NCBI RefSeq assembly: GCF_032917945.1
Contig: NZ_CP136624.1
Coordinates: 5,146,001 to 5,210,000 of the forward strand
Length of the DNA stretch: 64,000 bases
Source: Bradyrhizobium sp. sBnM-33
GTDB lineage: Bacteria; Pseudomonadota; Alphaproteobacteria; Rhizobiales; Xanthobacteraceae
Direction of reading: 5' to 3'
In this document: positions 38,030 to 50,851 of the stretch, piece after piece
How positions within the stretch are numbered: position 1 is the first letter of the stretch
Layout of the letters: every line of letters starts with the position of its first letter
Position numbers and translations under genes: made by a program
The notes under the pieces: model-generated
What the model was told of the DNA's origin: nothing
The model's input: the letters and a program-made list of their open reading frames with translations, nothing else
The model's database searches: none

Positions 38030-38887
38030 ATGATCTCAGCGGCTTCCGACATTTCATCGCCGGTCGGCGTCATCGCAGGCGGCGGCGCGATGCCGTTCGC
38101 GGTGGCGGATTCCCTTGCCGCACGGGGATTGTCGCCGGTGCTGTTCGCGCTCCGCGGCGCCTGCGACCCGGATCGCGTCGGCCGCTTCCGCCATCACTGG
38201 ATCTCGGTCGGACAACTCGGCCGTGCGACAAAACTGTTCCGCAGCGAGGGCTGCCGCGACCTGATCTTCATCGGCACGCTGCTGCGGCCCGCGCTGTCGG
38301 AGATCAGACTGGACTGGGGCACGATCCGCGTCCTCGGCCGCGTCTGGGCGGCGTTTCGCGGCGGTGACGATCATCTGTTGTCGGGGATCGGCCGCATCCT
38401 CGAACAGGACGGTTTCCGGATGGTCGGCATCAGGGATGTCGCCCCCGACGTTCTGATGCCGGAGGGGCAGATTGCCCGTGCCACGCCGGATGCCGCCGCC
38501 GCCGCCGATATTGCCAGGGGGCGGGAGGTGCTCGGCGCGCTCGGCCCGTTCGACATCGGCCAGGCCGTGGTCGTGATCGACGGGCATGTGGTCGCGGTCG
38601 AGGATATCGAGGGCACCGACGGGCTGCTGGCGCGCGTGGCGAGGCTGCGTGAGGCGGGGCGCATTCGCGCCAAATCCGGCCGCGGCGTGCTGGTGAAGGC
38701 GCCGAAGAGCGGGCAGGATTTGCGCTTCGACCTGCCGACCGTGGGCGCAAAAACCATCGACGGCGTGGCAAAAGCCGGGCTCGCTGGCATTGCCGTGATC
38801 GCCGGCCATACGATTGCCGCGGATTCACAAGCCATGATCGAGGCCGCTGATCGCGCCGGCCTGTTCATCCAGGGCTTGCCCGCGTGA
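38030..38887 (+). CDS. lpxI: UDP-2,3-diacylglucosamine diphosphatase LpxI
   Basis: A 285-residue protein of the LpxI (DUF1009) family, which replaces LpxH in alphaproteobacteria and makes lipid X. Features: VGVIAGGGAMPFAVADSLAA at the N-terminus, GDDHLLSGIGRILEQDGFRM in the middle, and the C-terminal domain VDLPTV-like DLPTVGAKTIDGVAKAGLAG. It is preceded by lpxA and its stop overlaps the lpxB start. Confidence 0.95.
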   Translation: MISAASDISSPVGVIAGGGAMPFAVADSLAARGLSPVLFALRGACDPDRVGRFRHHWISVGQLGRATKLFRSEGCRDLIFIGTLLRPALSEIRLDWGTIRVLGRVWAAFRGGDDHLLSGIGRILEQDGFRMVGIRDVAPDVLMPEGQIARATPDAAAAADIARGREVLGALGPFDIGQAVVVIDGHVVAVEDIEGTDGLLARVARLREAGRIRAKSGRGVLVKAPKSGQDLRFDLPTVGAKTIDGVAKAGLAGIAVIAGHTIAADSQAMIEAADRAGLFIQGLPA

Positions 38888-40074
38888 CGCCGCCTCGCGC
38901 GACCGCCGGGATGGAGCGGAGGATATTTCTGATCGCGACGGAAGAATCCGGCGATCGCCTCGGCGCCAGCTTGATGAAAGTGCTGCGCCAGCGCCTTGGC
39001 GATGCGGTACAGTTCGAGGGCGTCGGCGGCCGGGCAATGGCACGCGAAGGCCTGGAGTCGCTGTTTCCGATCGAAGAACTCTCGATCATCGGGCTGGCCG
39101 CGGTCGTCAGGGAATTGCCGAAGATCCTCGGGCTGATCAAGGAAACGGCCATCGTGGTGACGGAGGCGTCGCCGGATATTCTTGTCATCATCGATAGCCC
39201 CGACTTTACCCATCGCGTCGCCAGGCGCGTGCGCGCCAAGGATCCCAAAATTCCGATCGTCGATTATGTGTCGCCCTCGGTATGGGCGTGGCGGCCCGGC
39301 CGGGCGCGCGCGATGCGAAAATATGTCGATCACGTGCTGGCGCTGCTGCCGTTCGAGCCCGAAGCCTATCGCAGGCTGCACGGCCCTCCCTGCACCTATG
39401 TCGGTCACCCCCTGACGGAGCAATTGTCATCGCTGCGCCCGAATGCCGATGAGGCGAAGCGGCGGGCGGAATCGCCGCCGGTGCTGTTGGTGCTGCCGGG
39501 AAGCCGCCGCAGCGAAATTCGTCACCACATGACAGTATTCGGCCAGGCGGTGGGACTGCTGCAGGAGCAGGGAACGCCGTTCGAACTGGTGCTGCCGACC
39601 ATGCCGCATCTGCAGGAGGCGATCGTGGACGCGGTGAAGGGCTGGCCTGTGCAGCCCCAGGTCGTCATCGGCGAGCAGGAGAAGCGCGCGGCGTTCCGGA
39701 TCGCGCATGCAGCGCTCGCCAAATCCGGTACCGTGACGCTCGAATTGGCATTGGCTGGCGTGCCGATGGTGACGGCCTACCGGACCGGTGCCGTGGAAGC
39801 CTGGATCTTGCGGCGGGCGATCAAGGTGAACTCGGTGATCTTGGCCAATCTCGTGATCGGCGAGAATGTCGTGCCGGAATTCCTCCAGGAGAACTGCACA
39901 CCGGAGAAACTCGCAGCGGCGCTGCGCGAGGTGTTGGGCGACAGCGAGCTGCGGCGGAAGCAACTCGAGGCCTTCGGCAAGATCGACGGCATCATGTCGA
40001 CCGGCAACCAGCAGCCCAGCGCGCGTGCCGCCGATATCGTGCTGGCGACGATGTACAAGGCGCGACGGGGATAG
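38884..40074 (+). CDS. lpxB: Lipid A disaccharide synthase LpxB
   Basis: A 396-residue GT19 glycosyltransferase joining lipid X and UDP-diacylglucosamine. Motifs: IFLIATEESGDRLGASLMK, IIDSPDFTHRVARRVR, VSPSVWAWRPGRARAMRKYV, LPGSRRSEIRHHM and KSGTVTLELALAGVPMV. The GTG start at 38884 overlaps the lpxI stop; ATG 38911 is an alternative. It ends the lipid A run. Confidence 0.96.
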   Translation: MTPPRATAGMERRIFLIATEESGDRLGASLMKVLRQRLGDAVQFEGVGGRAMAREGLESLFPIEELSIIGLAAVVRELPKILGLIKETAIVVTEASPDILVIIDSPDFTHRVARRVRAKDPKIPIVDYVSPSVWAWRPGRARAMRKYVDHVLALLPFEPEAYRRLHGPPCTYVGHPLTEQLSSLRPNADEAKRRAESPPVLLVLPGSRRSEIRHHMTVFGQAVGLLQEQGTPFELVLPTMPHLQEAIVDAVKGWPVQPQVVIGEQEKRAAFRIAHAALAKSGTVTLELALAGVPMVTAYRTGAVEAWILRRAIKVNSVILANLVIGENVVPEFLQENCTPEKLAAALREVLGDSELRRKQLEAFGKIDGIMSTGNQQPSARAADIVLATMYKARRG

Positions 40075-40085
40075 GAATGTAGCCG

Positions 40086-40173
40086 GTAGGGTGGGCAAAG
40101 CGAAGCATGCCCACAACATGTAGCGTTGCCGAATGAATGGTGGGCGGCGGCGCAACGCCTTTGCGCACCTTAC
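40086..40173. repeat. Intergenic repeat (gtagggtgggcaaagc family)
   Basis: An imperfect inverted element begins gtagggtgggcaaagcgaag and ends gcgcaccttac, with inner copies of gtgggc. Similar sequences are common between genes in Bradyrhizobiaceae. It directly follows lpxB. Confidence 0.65.
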
Positions 40174-40184
40174 GAAGTATCAGA

Positions 40185-40284
40185 CCTCATCCTGAGGAGC
40201 CGCGCAGCGGCGTCTCGAAGGATGAAGGGCACCAGCGGGGCCTCATGGTTCGAGACGGCGCTGCGCGCCTCCTCACCATGAGGA
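40185..40284. repeat. Intergenic repeat (cctcatcctgaggag family), copy 1
   Basis: About 100 bp bounded by cctcatcctgaggag and ctcctcaccatgagga, with internal gtctcgaaggatgaa / ggttcgagac. A second copy lies at 45105-45207 with about 80 percent identity by eye. It is a mobile-looking, non-coding palindromic element. Confidence 0.8.
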
Positions 40285-40304
40285 TTGGTTGCTGCGGTCA
40301 AAAG

Positions 40305-40342
40305 CAGAAAAGCCGGATGCGGTGATCGCATCCGGCTTTCCG
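40305..40342 (-). terminator. Terminator of gltA
   Basis: A 13-bp stem (aaagccggatgcg / cgcatccggcttt) lies 20 bp past the gltA stop and is followed on the minus strand by TTTTCTGCTTTT. Confidence 0.75.
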
Positions 40343-40362
40343 AATGTCGTAAGCGACGTCGC

Positions 40363-41667
<1,305 letters not shown>

Positions 41668-41826
41668 CGTGAATCCCCGATGAAATCGTTACGAAAACCG
41701 TGCCTGACCCCGGTGCCATTTTCAGTGCACGGACAGGGAGGCCGGATGTCTAGAAGCGGCGCCAAAGGCGTAGCTTATTGCCCTGTGCACTGCAAGATGG
41801 CCGCAGCCCCGCATATGGTAGGGCCT

Positions 41827-43251
41827 TCAGGAGGCCGCCTGATCGCCCAAACGGGCCAGGCATTCTTCCCGTCCCAGCACCGCTAAAACGTCGAAAATAC
41901 CCGGCGAAGTCGTGCGTCCGGTCAGCGCTACCCGAAGCGGCTGGGCTACCGCGCCGAGCTTGAGGTTGTTCTGCTCTGCGAAATTCCGCATGGCGGCTTC
42001 CGTAGTCTCCGAACGCCAGTCGGTGACGCCTTCCAACGCGGTGCCGAGCTTGCCGATCAGCGTGCGGGTCTCCGGCGTCAGCAGGGCGGCAGCCTTCGGC
42101 TCGATCTGCAGCGGGCGGTCGGCAAAGATGAAATAGGCGCCCGAGATCAGCTCGATCAAGGTCTTGGCGCGTTCTTTCAAGCTCGGCATCGCCCGCAGCA
42201 ATTGCGCGCGCGTGGTGTCTTTGAGTTTTGCCTTCAGCTCGGCGCCGTCGGGGACATAGTCCAGAACGCTCTCGAACTGGGCCAGTAGCGCGCCGTCGTC
42301 GGCGTGGCGGATATAATGCCCGTTGAGATTTTCCAGCTTGGCGAAATCGAACCGCGCCGCGGAACGCCCGATCGCCGGCAGGTCGAACGCGTCGATCATT
42401 TCCTGTGTCGAGAAGATTTCCTGGTCGCCATGGCTCCAGCCGAGCCGTACGAGGTAATTGCGCAGCGCCGCCGGCAGATATCCCATGGCGCGGTACGCAT
42501 CGACGCCGAGCGCGCCATGGCGCTTCGACAGCTTCGAGCCGTCCGGCCCGTGGATCAGCGGGATGTGGGACATGTTGGGGATGTCCCATCCGAGCGCATC
42601 ATAGATCTGCTTCTGGCGCGCGGCGTTGATCAGATGGTCGTCGCCGCGGATGACATGGGTGACGCCCATGTCGTGGTCGTCGACCACGACAGCGAGCATG
42701 TAGGTCGGATTGCCGTCGCCACGCAACAGGACGAGGTCGTCGAGGTTCTCGTTCTGCCAGACCACGCGGCCCTGCACCTGGTCCTCGATCACGGTCTCGC
42801 CGGTCTGCGGGGCCTTCAGGCGAATGGTCGGCTTCATGCCGGCGGGCGCTTCTCCGGGATCACGATCCCGCCACATCCCGTCATAGAGGCGGGTGCGGCC
42901 CTCCGCGCGCGCTCTCTCGCGCATCGCGGTCAGCTCCTCCGCGGTGGCGTAGCAGCGGTACGCCTGGCCGCTGGCGAGCAAATGCTCGGCGACCTCGCGA
43001 TGCCGGGCGGCGCGGCTGAACTGGTAGATGACGTCGCCGTCCCAATTGAGCTCGAGCCACTTCAAGCCGTCGAGGATCGCGGCGATGGCAGGCTCGGTCG
43101 AGCGTTCGCGGTCGGTGTCTTCGATCCGCAGCAGCATCTTGCCGCCGCGCTTCTTGGCATAGAGCCAGTTGAACAGCGCGGTCCGGGCGCCTCCGATGTG
43201 GAGGAAGCCGGTTGGCGAGGGGGCGAAGCGTGTGACGACGGAATCAGTCAT
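41827..43251 (-). CDS. gltX: Glutamyl-tRNA synthetase
   Basis: A 474-residue class I synthetase. HIGH-type motif in [25 protein letters not shown]-type motif in [15 protein letters not shown], and a C-terminal anticodon domain ending in [14 protein letters not shown]. It charges tRNA-Glu. Because a separate glnS is encoded divergently next to it, this enzyme may not need to mischarge tRNA-Gln. Confidence 0.97.
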   Translation of the reverse strand: MTDSVVTRFAPSPTGFLHIGGARTALFNWLYAKKRGGKMLLRIEDTDRERSTEPAIAAILDGLKWLELNWDGDVIYQFSRAARHREVAEHLLASGQAYRCYATAEELTAMRERARAEGRTRLYDGMWRDRDPGEAPAGMKPTIRLKAPQTGETVIEDQVQGRVVWQNENLDDLVLLRGDGNPTYMLAVVVDDHDMGVTHVIRGDDHLINAARQKQIYDALGWDIPNMSHIPLIHGPDGSKLSKRHGALGVDAYRAMGYLPAALRNYLVRLGWSHGDQEIFSTQEMIDAFDLPAIGRSAARFDFAKLENLNGHYIRHADDGALLAQFESVLDYVPDGAELKAKLKDTTRAQLLRAMPSLKERAKTLIELISGAYFIFADRPLQIEPKAAALLTPETRTLIGKLGTALEGVTDWRSETTEAAMRNFAEQNNLKLGAVAQPLRVALTGRTTSPGIFDVLAVLGREECLARLGDQAAS

Positions 43252-43392
43252 TTACCGAGCGGGCTGAGGGTGAACGGCGGTGGTGTATAACAGGAACGGT
43301 ACATAACTAAAGCCTAAGCCATCGGCAAAGTAGGCTTGGCTCACAGGGGCGAATTTGGCAGAAGGTTCGCCAATCCCTAACAGGAACTCAGG

Positions 43393-45075
<1,683 letters not shown>

Positions 45076-45104
45076 GATTCTCGCGCGGCGGATGTTTTGT
45101 CAGC

Positions 45105-45207
45105 CCTCATCCTGAGGAGCGGCGCCTGCGCCGCGTCTCGAAGGATGAGTGGCACTGGCGTGGCCTCATGGTTCGAGACGCGCGAAGACGCGCTCCTCAC
45201 CATGAGG
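45105..45207. repeat. Intergenic repeat (cctcatcctgaggag family), copy 2
   Basis: Same boundaries and internal symmetry as the element at 40185-40284, here between glnS and an NTF2-like gene. It ends 24 bases before that gene's ATG, so it probably supplies part of its leader. Confidence 0.8.
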
Positions 45208-45230
45208 TTTAACATCAGATTGGATCATCG

Positions 45231-45623
45231 ATGCAGAGCCCTACCGACGACATCGTCTCCGGCATCATGGGAAAATGGGCGGCGGCGTTAAGCCAACTGG
45301 ACGCCAAGGCGCTGGCCTCGCTCTATTCACGCAACGCATTCTTCTTCGGCTCGAACCCCAACTTCTACCGCGGTCGTGACGGTGTGCAGACCTATTTTGA
45401 GGGGCTGCCGCGGTGGCAGTCGCCATCCGTTGAATTTACCGATGTCAGGACAGCACAGGCGGCGGCCGACTTGATCAACGTCGCGGGCACGGCGACATTT
45501 GCCGTCGAAGAGGGCGCCGAGCCGCTGGTGGTGAAAATCACCTGGGTGATCGTCCGCGAAGACGGCGACTGGAAGATCGTCAGCGATCACGTCTCGTCGA
45601 AGACGCCGCTGCTCAAGCAGTAG
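45231..45623 (+). CDS. NTF2-like (SnoaL/DUF4440) protein
   Basis: A 130-residue alpha+beta cone protein: MQSPTDDIVSGIMGKWAAAL (helix), LDAKALASLYSRNAFFFGS, GRDGVQTYFEGLP, and the closing strands KITWVIVREDGDWKIVSDHV. These are typical of the ketosteroid-isomerase-like superfamily, in which substrate cannot be predicted. No signal peptide. The last 80 bp recur as a decayed copy at 47717-47797, on the other side of the glutamine synthetase gene. Confidence 0.8.
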   Translation: MQSPTDDIVSGIMGKWAAALSQLDAKALASLYSRNAFFFGSNPNFYRGRDGVQTYFEGLPRWQSPSVEFTDVRTAQAAADLINVAGTATFAVEEGAEPLVVKITWVIVREDGDWKIVSDHVSSKTPLLKQ

Positions 45624-45762
45624 GCAGGTGCGCGTCGGCCGAAGCGGTCGCTGCGAGAGCCTGATCCGGCCCGAAGAGCCTGTTGGCGCAAAGCGGGAAC
45701 CAGTCGAAGGAGTCCTGCTCGAGTGGGACGCGATGACGCTTCGAAAGAAGATTCATCCCGTT

Positions 45763-47193
45763 CTAGATGTCGTAATACAAATGGAACTCATATGGATGAG
45801 GGCGCAGCCGTATTGGATCGACCTCTTTCTTCCGCTTGTAGTCGAGCCAGGTCTCGATCACGTCGTCGGTGAACACATCGTTACGGAGCAGGAAGGCGTG
45901 ATCGCGTTCCAGCGCGTCAAGCGCCTGATCCAGCGACCCTGGTGTCGACCTCACGTCCTTCGCCTCGGCGGGCGGCAAGTCATAAAGGTTCTTGTCGATC
46001 GGGCTGCCCGGATCGATCCGGTTGGTGATGCCATCAAGCCCGGCCATCAGCATCGCAGCAAAGGCCAGATAGGGATTGCAGGAGGGGTCCGGCGAACGAA
46101 ATTCAACCCGCTTTGCGCGCGGGTTCGGCGAATACATCGGGATCCGGCAGCAGGCTGAGCGGTTGCGCTGGGAATAGACCAGATTGATCGGGGCCTCATA
46201 GCCTGGCACCAGACGCCGATAGGAGTTCGTGGTGGGGGCGCAAAGCGCGCATAATGCCCAGGCGTGAGTCAACAGGCCGCCGATGTAGTAGCGGCCAAGC
46301 TGGCTCAACTCGGCATAGTCGCCCTGATCGTAGAACAGATTGGTCTCGCCCTTCCACAGAGACTGGTGAACGTGCATCCCCGAGGCGTTGTCCTCGAACA
46401 GCGGCTTCGGCATGAAGGTGGCAGTCATGCCGTGCTCGCGGGCGGTGTTCTTCACCACGTATTTGTAGATCATCAGATTGTCGGCCATGCGGGTGAGTGT
46501 GGTGAAGCGCATGTCGATCTCGTTCTGGCCGCCGGTCGCGACTTCATGGTGATGGGCTTCGATCTGGATGCCCAGCTGTTCCATCGTCAGCACCATTTCG
46601 GTGCGGAGAGCCTGCATGCTGTCGGTCGGGGGAACGGGAAAATATCCCTCCTTCGGGCGTGGCTTGTGGGCCAGATTCGGCTCTTCCTCCTTGCCAGTAT
46701 TCCAACTGCCCTCGCTAGAATCGATTTCGTGGAAGGCGTAGTTGATCCCTTGTCCGTAGCGCACGTCGTCGAACACGAAGAACTCCGCCTCCGGGCCGAA
46801 GTAACTCGTATCGGCGTGGCCGGTGCCCCTCAGGTTGGTTTCGGCCTTCTGGGCGATGTAACGGGCGTCACGGCTATAGGGTTGACCGGTCACGGGGTCC
46901 TTGATGTTGCAGATCAGGACCAGGGTCGATGAAGGGGAATACGGGTCGAGGAAGGCCGTGGTCGGGTCCGGCACGACGAGCATGTCGCTTTCCTGGATTT
47001 CCTGGAAGCCGCGGATGGATGAGCCGTCGAATCCAATACCTTCGCTGAGAGCATCGACACTCGCCGCACCGGGCGGGATGGAAAAATGCTGCCATACCCC
47101 AGGCAAGTCGGTGAAGCGCAGATCGATCATCTGCACCTTCTCGTCCTTGATCGCCTTCACGGTATCTTCGGCTGTCGCACACTTCGGAAACAT
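45763..47193 (-). CDS. glnA: Glutamine synthetase type I
   Basis: A 476-residue GSI enzyme making glutamine from glutamate and ammonia. It has the N-terminal [37 protein letters not shown], metal-site sequence [31 protein letters not shown], and the ATP region. [13 protein letters not shown] contains the Tyr that is adenylylated in GSI-beta enzymes. The usual neighbour glnB is absent, so this may be a second copy. Its weaker conservation at some positions ([14 protein letters not shown] in place of the usual RSAxxRIP) supports a paralogue. Confidence 0.92.
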   Translation of the reverse strand: MFPKCATAEDTVKAIKDEKVQMIDLRFTDLPGVWQHFSIPPGAASVDALSEGIGFDGSSIRGFQEIQESDMLVVPDPTTAFLDPYSPSSTLVLICNIKDPVTGQPYSRDARYIAQKAETNLRGTGHADTSYFGPEAEFFVFDDVRYGQGINYAFHEIDSSEGSWNTGKEEEPNLAHKPRPKEGYFPVPPTDSMQALRTEMVLTMEQLGIQIEAHHHEVATGGQNEIDMRFTTLTRMADNLMIYKYVVKNTAREHGMTATFMPKPLFEDNASGMHVHQSLWKGETNLFYDQGDYAELSQLGRYYIGGLLTHAWALCALCAPTTNSYRRLVPGYEAPINLVYSQRNRSACCRIPMYSPNPRAKRVEFRSPDPSCNPYLAFAAMLMAGLDGITNRIDPGSPIDKNLYDLPPAEAKDVRSTPGSLDQALDALERDHAFLLRNDVFTDDVIETWLDYKRKKEVDPIRLRPHPYEFHLYYDI

Positions 47194-47301
47194 GGCTTCA
47201 CTCCTGTTATGGAGAGCCGCATCTTGGAGGTCGTGACGCCATTCAGCCGCGGCGAAGCGGCCTGCAATGGGTCCTGGTTCTGCGTTGCCGCGCCGGCAGC
47301 C

Positions 47302-47484
47302 TCAGCTTTGGTGGGGCCCGCGCATGAGCTTCATCGCGTCTTCGATATGTCGCCAGGTTCTGGCCAGTTCGACCTCGCCTTTGGCCTCGAGTTCGATGGC
47401 GTTCTGGGCGGCTTCCGCAATAGCCTTGGCACCGTGTGCTTCCAGCAACTGCCGCGCATAGTCGTGGATTTCGATTTCTCGCAT
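47302..47484 (-). CDS. Small conserved hypothetical protein
   Basis: A 60-residue helical protein, starting MREIEIHDYARQLLEAHGAK and ending in WRHIEDAMKLMRGPHQS, with no Cys and no signal peptide. AGAGGAG lies eight bases before the ATG. I recognise it only as a small protein commonly annotated hypothetical in rhizobia. It is read in the same direction as, and just upstream of, glnA, but 108 bp apart. Confidence 0.65.
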   Translation of the reverse strand: MREIEIHDYARQLLEAHGAKAIAEAAQNAIELEAKGEVELARTWRHIEDAMKLMRGPHQS

Positions 47485-47716
47485 GGCGTCATGCTCCTCT
47501 CGTTCCGAGCGCAACCGTGAATTCCAGTCGAACTGAGAGCCGTAGACGTTGACACCTGATCTTGCGCACAGTGTGCATCCTGCTGCGGCGCACTTGCAAG
47601 AGTGCTTTCCGGGCGGTGGGCTGCCGGGTTTGGATGGGGCTCTGGGAAGAGCAGCGGCAACACAGCGCAGGCCGCCGCGACGGCGGGTGGCTATGCGCCG
47701 ATCAGCGACAGCGCCA
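47485..47716. other. Gene-free interval
   Basis: No supported gene. The 47570-47640 part is GC-rich with no clear hairpin or promoter. It joins the NTF2-like remnant to the right. Confidence 0.35.
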
Positions 47717-47797
47717 GGCCTGATCATTCGCGAAGATGGCGACTGGAAGATTGTCAGCCATCATGTGTCGCCGAAAACGCTGTTGATTGAGCAGTAG
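47717..47797 (+). pseudogene. 3' remnant of a second NTF2-like gene
   Basis: The end of a frame reads LIIREDGDWKIVSHHVSPKT, then LLIEQ and a stop. It matches the final 25 residues of the protein encoded at 45231-45623 with few changes. No related sequence is found upstream of it. This is the tail of a duplicated gene whose body has been lost. Confidence 0.7.
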
Positions 47798-47814
47798 TGG
47801 GCCGGCGCCGCCGC

Positions 47815-48072
47815 CTAGCAGCCCCGGCAAATGCTCCGCAGGGACTTTGCGAGTTGGGCATCTTCCGGCGCCATCGGCTCATAGGGCCTTTGCTGCGTAG
47901 CCTGTCGGGCTTCCTGGGCCTTTTGTCGAGCGGCCCGCGCGGTTTCCTGCCGCTGGTAGCATGCTTCGCGTTCGGCTCTCGCCTCGATGAAGCGGCATTG
48001 TTCTGGAGTTGCGGCATTGGCGTGAGAGGTGATCAAGATCACCGCAAATAAAAGGCTGGCCGCAAGCTTCAT
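47815..48072 (-). CDS. Small secreted hypothetical protein
   Basis: An 85-residue protein with a signal peptide (MKLAASLLFAVILITSHANA), then CRFIEARAEREACYQRQ, a charged Arg/Gln helix and a C-terminal CRGC. Four Cys suggest disulfides in the periplasm. The function is unknown. Confidence 0.65.
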   Translation of the reverse strand: MKLAASLLFAVILITSHANAATPEQCRFIEARAEREACYQRQETARAARQKAQEARQATQQRPYEPMAPEDAQLAKSLRSICRGC

Positions 48073-48230
48073 GTCGTTTCTTTGTCCTGATTTCGGTTCA
48101 ATCCAATAGCGTTCGACTGTAACGCCGGCCGGTGTGCATTTCCTCAGGTTTCTGCTTCCGTTCCGCTAGCGGCCGCAATACAGCGTCCGGTAGTCTTGCG
48201 GTCTCCACGAGATCGTAAGGTGTAGGCTCG

Positions 48231-50530
48231 GTGGCGGAGCAGGGCGACACGTCGGGCCGAAAACGGGGCTATGCCGGCACCTGGCCGCCGCGCGCTGCGG
48301 CGCCGATCGGCGGCCTTGCGCCGTCGCGCCCGGCTTTCTGGCCGCCACTGATCGAGACCTTGCGGACATGGGCGCGCGCGGAAGCTGGTGCCGGCCGCTT
48401 GCTGCCGTGGGTACCCGTCGCATTCGGCACCGGCATTGCCCTCTACTTCGCCGCCGATCATGAGCCGGTGCTGTCGGTGGCTGCCACTGTGGCGATCGCG
48501 CTGTGCGCGGTGGCGGTTCTGTTGCGGCGACAGAAATTCTTTCCCGCCGCGGTAATGATCGCGGCGGTCGCCGCGGGCTTTGCGGTCGCGACCTGGAAGA
48601 CCGCGCGCATCGCGCATGGCGTGCTGGCGCGGCCGATGTTTTCGGTGTCGCTGACGGGTTTTGTCGAGACGCGCGACATTCGCGAGCGCACCGACCGTTT
48701 TGTCCTTCGCGTCGTCACCATGGAAAGCGCGCGCGGAACGACGAAGCTGGAGCGCGTACGGCTCTCGGTAAAGAAGGGCACGGCGCCGCCGGTTGGGAGC
48801 TTCGTCGAGCTGAAGGCGCGGCTGTTGCCGCCGCTTTCGCCGGTGCGGCCGGGCAGCTACGATTTCAGCCGCGACATGTTTTTCGCCGGCATCGGCGCCT
48901 CCGGCTTCGTGATGGGCGCGGTCAAAATCGCCGCGCCGCCCGCCACGGGCGGCGGGCTCCGCCTGCGCTATTCGGCATTCATGCAAGGCCTGCGCGATAC
49001 GATCGATGCGCGGATCAGGACCACGCTGGAGGGCGACAAGCGCGCGATTGCGACCGCTCTGTTGACCGGGCGGCGCGATGCGATTTCGCCGCCGGTGAAC
49101 GACGCGATGTTCATCTCCGGTCTCGGCCATGTGCTGTCGATCTCCGGCTATCACATGGCCGTCGTCGCCGGTGTCGTGTTTTTCGCGGTCCGGGCACTAT
49201 TGGCGCTGTTTCCCGTGCTCACCGTCGGCTACGCGATCAAGAAGTGGTCGGCGGCAGCAGCCTCGTTGCCGCCGCGTTTTATTTGCTGCTGTCCGGCGCC
49301 GAGGTCGCGACGCAAAGATCGTTCTTCATGACGGCCGTGGTGCTGATCGCCGTCATGGTCGATCGCCGCGCGATTACGTTTCGCACGCTCGCGGTCGCCG
49401 CTCTGATCGTGCTCACGGTCGCGCCGGAAGCGCTGGTGCATCCGAGTTTTCAGATGTCGTTTGCGGCGACGCTCGGGCTGGTGGCGCTGGTGCAGATCGG
49501 CATGCCGCGCCTGTTCGCGACAGCGGATCATACCGCAACCGCGCGCGTGGCGCTGTGGGGCGGCCGCGAAGTCACCATGCTGCTGCTGGCCTCACTGATA
49601 GCGGGGCTTGCGACCACGCCTTACGCGGCCTTTCACTTTCACCGGGTCACGCCTTACGGCGTGCTGGCCAACCTCGCGGCGATGCCGGTGGTGTCAGCAC
49701 TGGTAATGCCGGCGGGCCTGTTCGGCCTCGTTGCGATGCCGTTCGGCTTCGATCGCCCGTTCTGGGCGGTCATGGGCGTCGGCATCGACTGGATGATCGT
49801 GGTCACGCAATGGGTCGCGGCATTACCCGGTGCGGTCGGCCGGGTGCCGGCCTTCGGCATCGGCCCGCTGATTACGGCAAGCCTCGGCATCATCCTGCTC
49901 GGCCTGTTGCGCACTCCGCTGCGCTGGTCGGGTGCGGCGCTGGTGCTGGCAGCGGCATTGTGGGCGGCGCGGGCGCCGCAGCCGGACATCCTGATTTCCG
50001 CCGACGGGCGCAATGTCGGGGTGCGCGGCCAGGATGGCCGGTTGCACCTGATGCACGCGGTCAAAGGGTCCCGGGATGCCTTCCTGCTGAAGGAGTGGCT
50101 GGCGGCGGATGCGGACGCGCGGACGGCGGCTGACGCGTCGCTCACATCGGGCGTTTCATGCGACGATTTTGGCTGCGTGGTGCAATCCGCTGGTGGCGGC
50201 CTGATCGCGCAGGCCTTCAGGCCCGAGGCGCTGGCGGACGATTGCGAGCGCGCGGCGCTGATCGTGACGCTGCGGCAGGCGCCCGCAGCCTGCGGCGCTT
50301 CCGTTATCGATGCTGAACGGCTGCGGCGGCAGGGCGCGATGGCGTTGCGGCGCAGCAGGGAGGGATTTGTCGTCGACGCGGTCAAGCCGAGGGGCGTAGA
50401 CCGCCCGTGGTCGCCGGCCATAGCGGACGAGAGCGAGGTCGTCGACACCACCGTTCTTGCGCCGCGCATTGTGCCGCCCCGCGCGGTCGATGCCACGCCG
50501 GCCGAGGCAGATCTTCAGGCGGAGGAGTAG
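48231..50530 (+). pseudogene. comEC: ComEC/Rec2 DNA-uptake channel, frameshifted
   Basis: Two overlapping frames make one ComEC. The first (GTG 48231 to about 49255) holds the N-terminal DUF4131 region and the start of the competence domain (LLTGRRDAISPPVNDAMFIS, GLGHVLSISGYHMAVVAG). The second resumes with SLVAAAFYLLLSGAEVATQR, HPSFQMSFAATLGLVAL and VTPYGVLANLAAMPVVSALV and runs to 50530. The change lies within gcggcagcagcctcgttgcc near 49245-49265: one base appears missing. Joined length is about 765 residues, normal for the alphaproteobacterial form without the C-terminal metallo-hydrolase. ComEC transports single-stranded DNA inward. A sequencing error cannot be excluded. Confidence 0.8.
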
Positions 50531-50537
50531 ACGAGCG

Positions 50538-50765
50538 TCAGTGCTCGTCGACCGTGGGTTTGGCTGGTATTTCGAATGCACCGAGGTGGAATTCCTCCGG
50601 GGCATCAGGCGCCGACGGCAGAGCGACCAGCGTGAACGATGCGTCGGGGAATTGCTGCCAGATTGCGAGATCTTCCGCCGTGATGGTGAGCCAGCCGTAC
50701 CTGAACATGTACCGCCCAGGCTCGGTGACGCGCCCGGCTTTTTGCCACGTAACCTTGTTGACCAC
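50538..50765 (-). CDS. Hypothetical small protein
   Basis: A 75-residue protein from GTG 50763-50765 after a CAGGGGG site: VNKVTWQKAGRVTEPGRYMF, then RYGWLTITAEDLAIWQQFPD and a Pro-rich end. The opening, with WxxxGRVxxPGRYxxxxGWLTIxxxDLxxW, recurs in small hypothetical proteins of Bradyrhizobium. The longer frame to 50963 is rejected because its first part is antisense-like and has no ribosome site. Confidence 0.6.
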   Translation of the reverse strand: MVNKVTWQKAGRVTEPGRYMFRYGWLTITAEDLAIWQQFPDASFTLVALPSAPDAPEEFHLGAFEIPAKPTVDEH

Positions 50766-50806
50766 CGACTGCCCCCTGCGGTGCCGAGTTCTGAAAAATG
50801 TACCAC

Positions 50807-50838
50807 CACGATCCGCCGGCCTGGACCGGCGGATCGTA
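50807..50838 (-). terminator. Hairpin after the 140-residue gene
   Basis: Stem gatccgccggcc / ggaccggcggatc (with one offset) 14 bp past the stop at 50852. On the minus strand it is followed by TGGTGGTACATTTTT. It probably ends the upstream minus-strand gene, and lies before the 75-residue gene. Confidence 0.5.
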
Positions 50839-50851
50839 TGCGCGTGGGCGT

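Noticed and set aside
48503..49240. The second comEC frame as an independent gene starting at 48503
   Set aside because: Its first 245 codons are antisense-like in composition and overlap the first frame; homology to ComEC begins only after about 49250.
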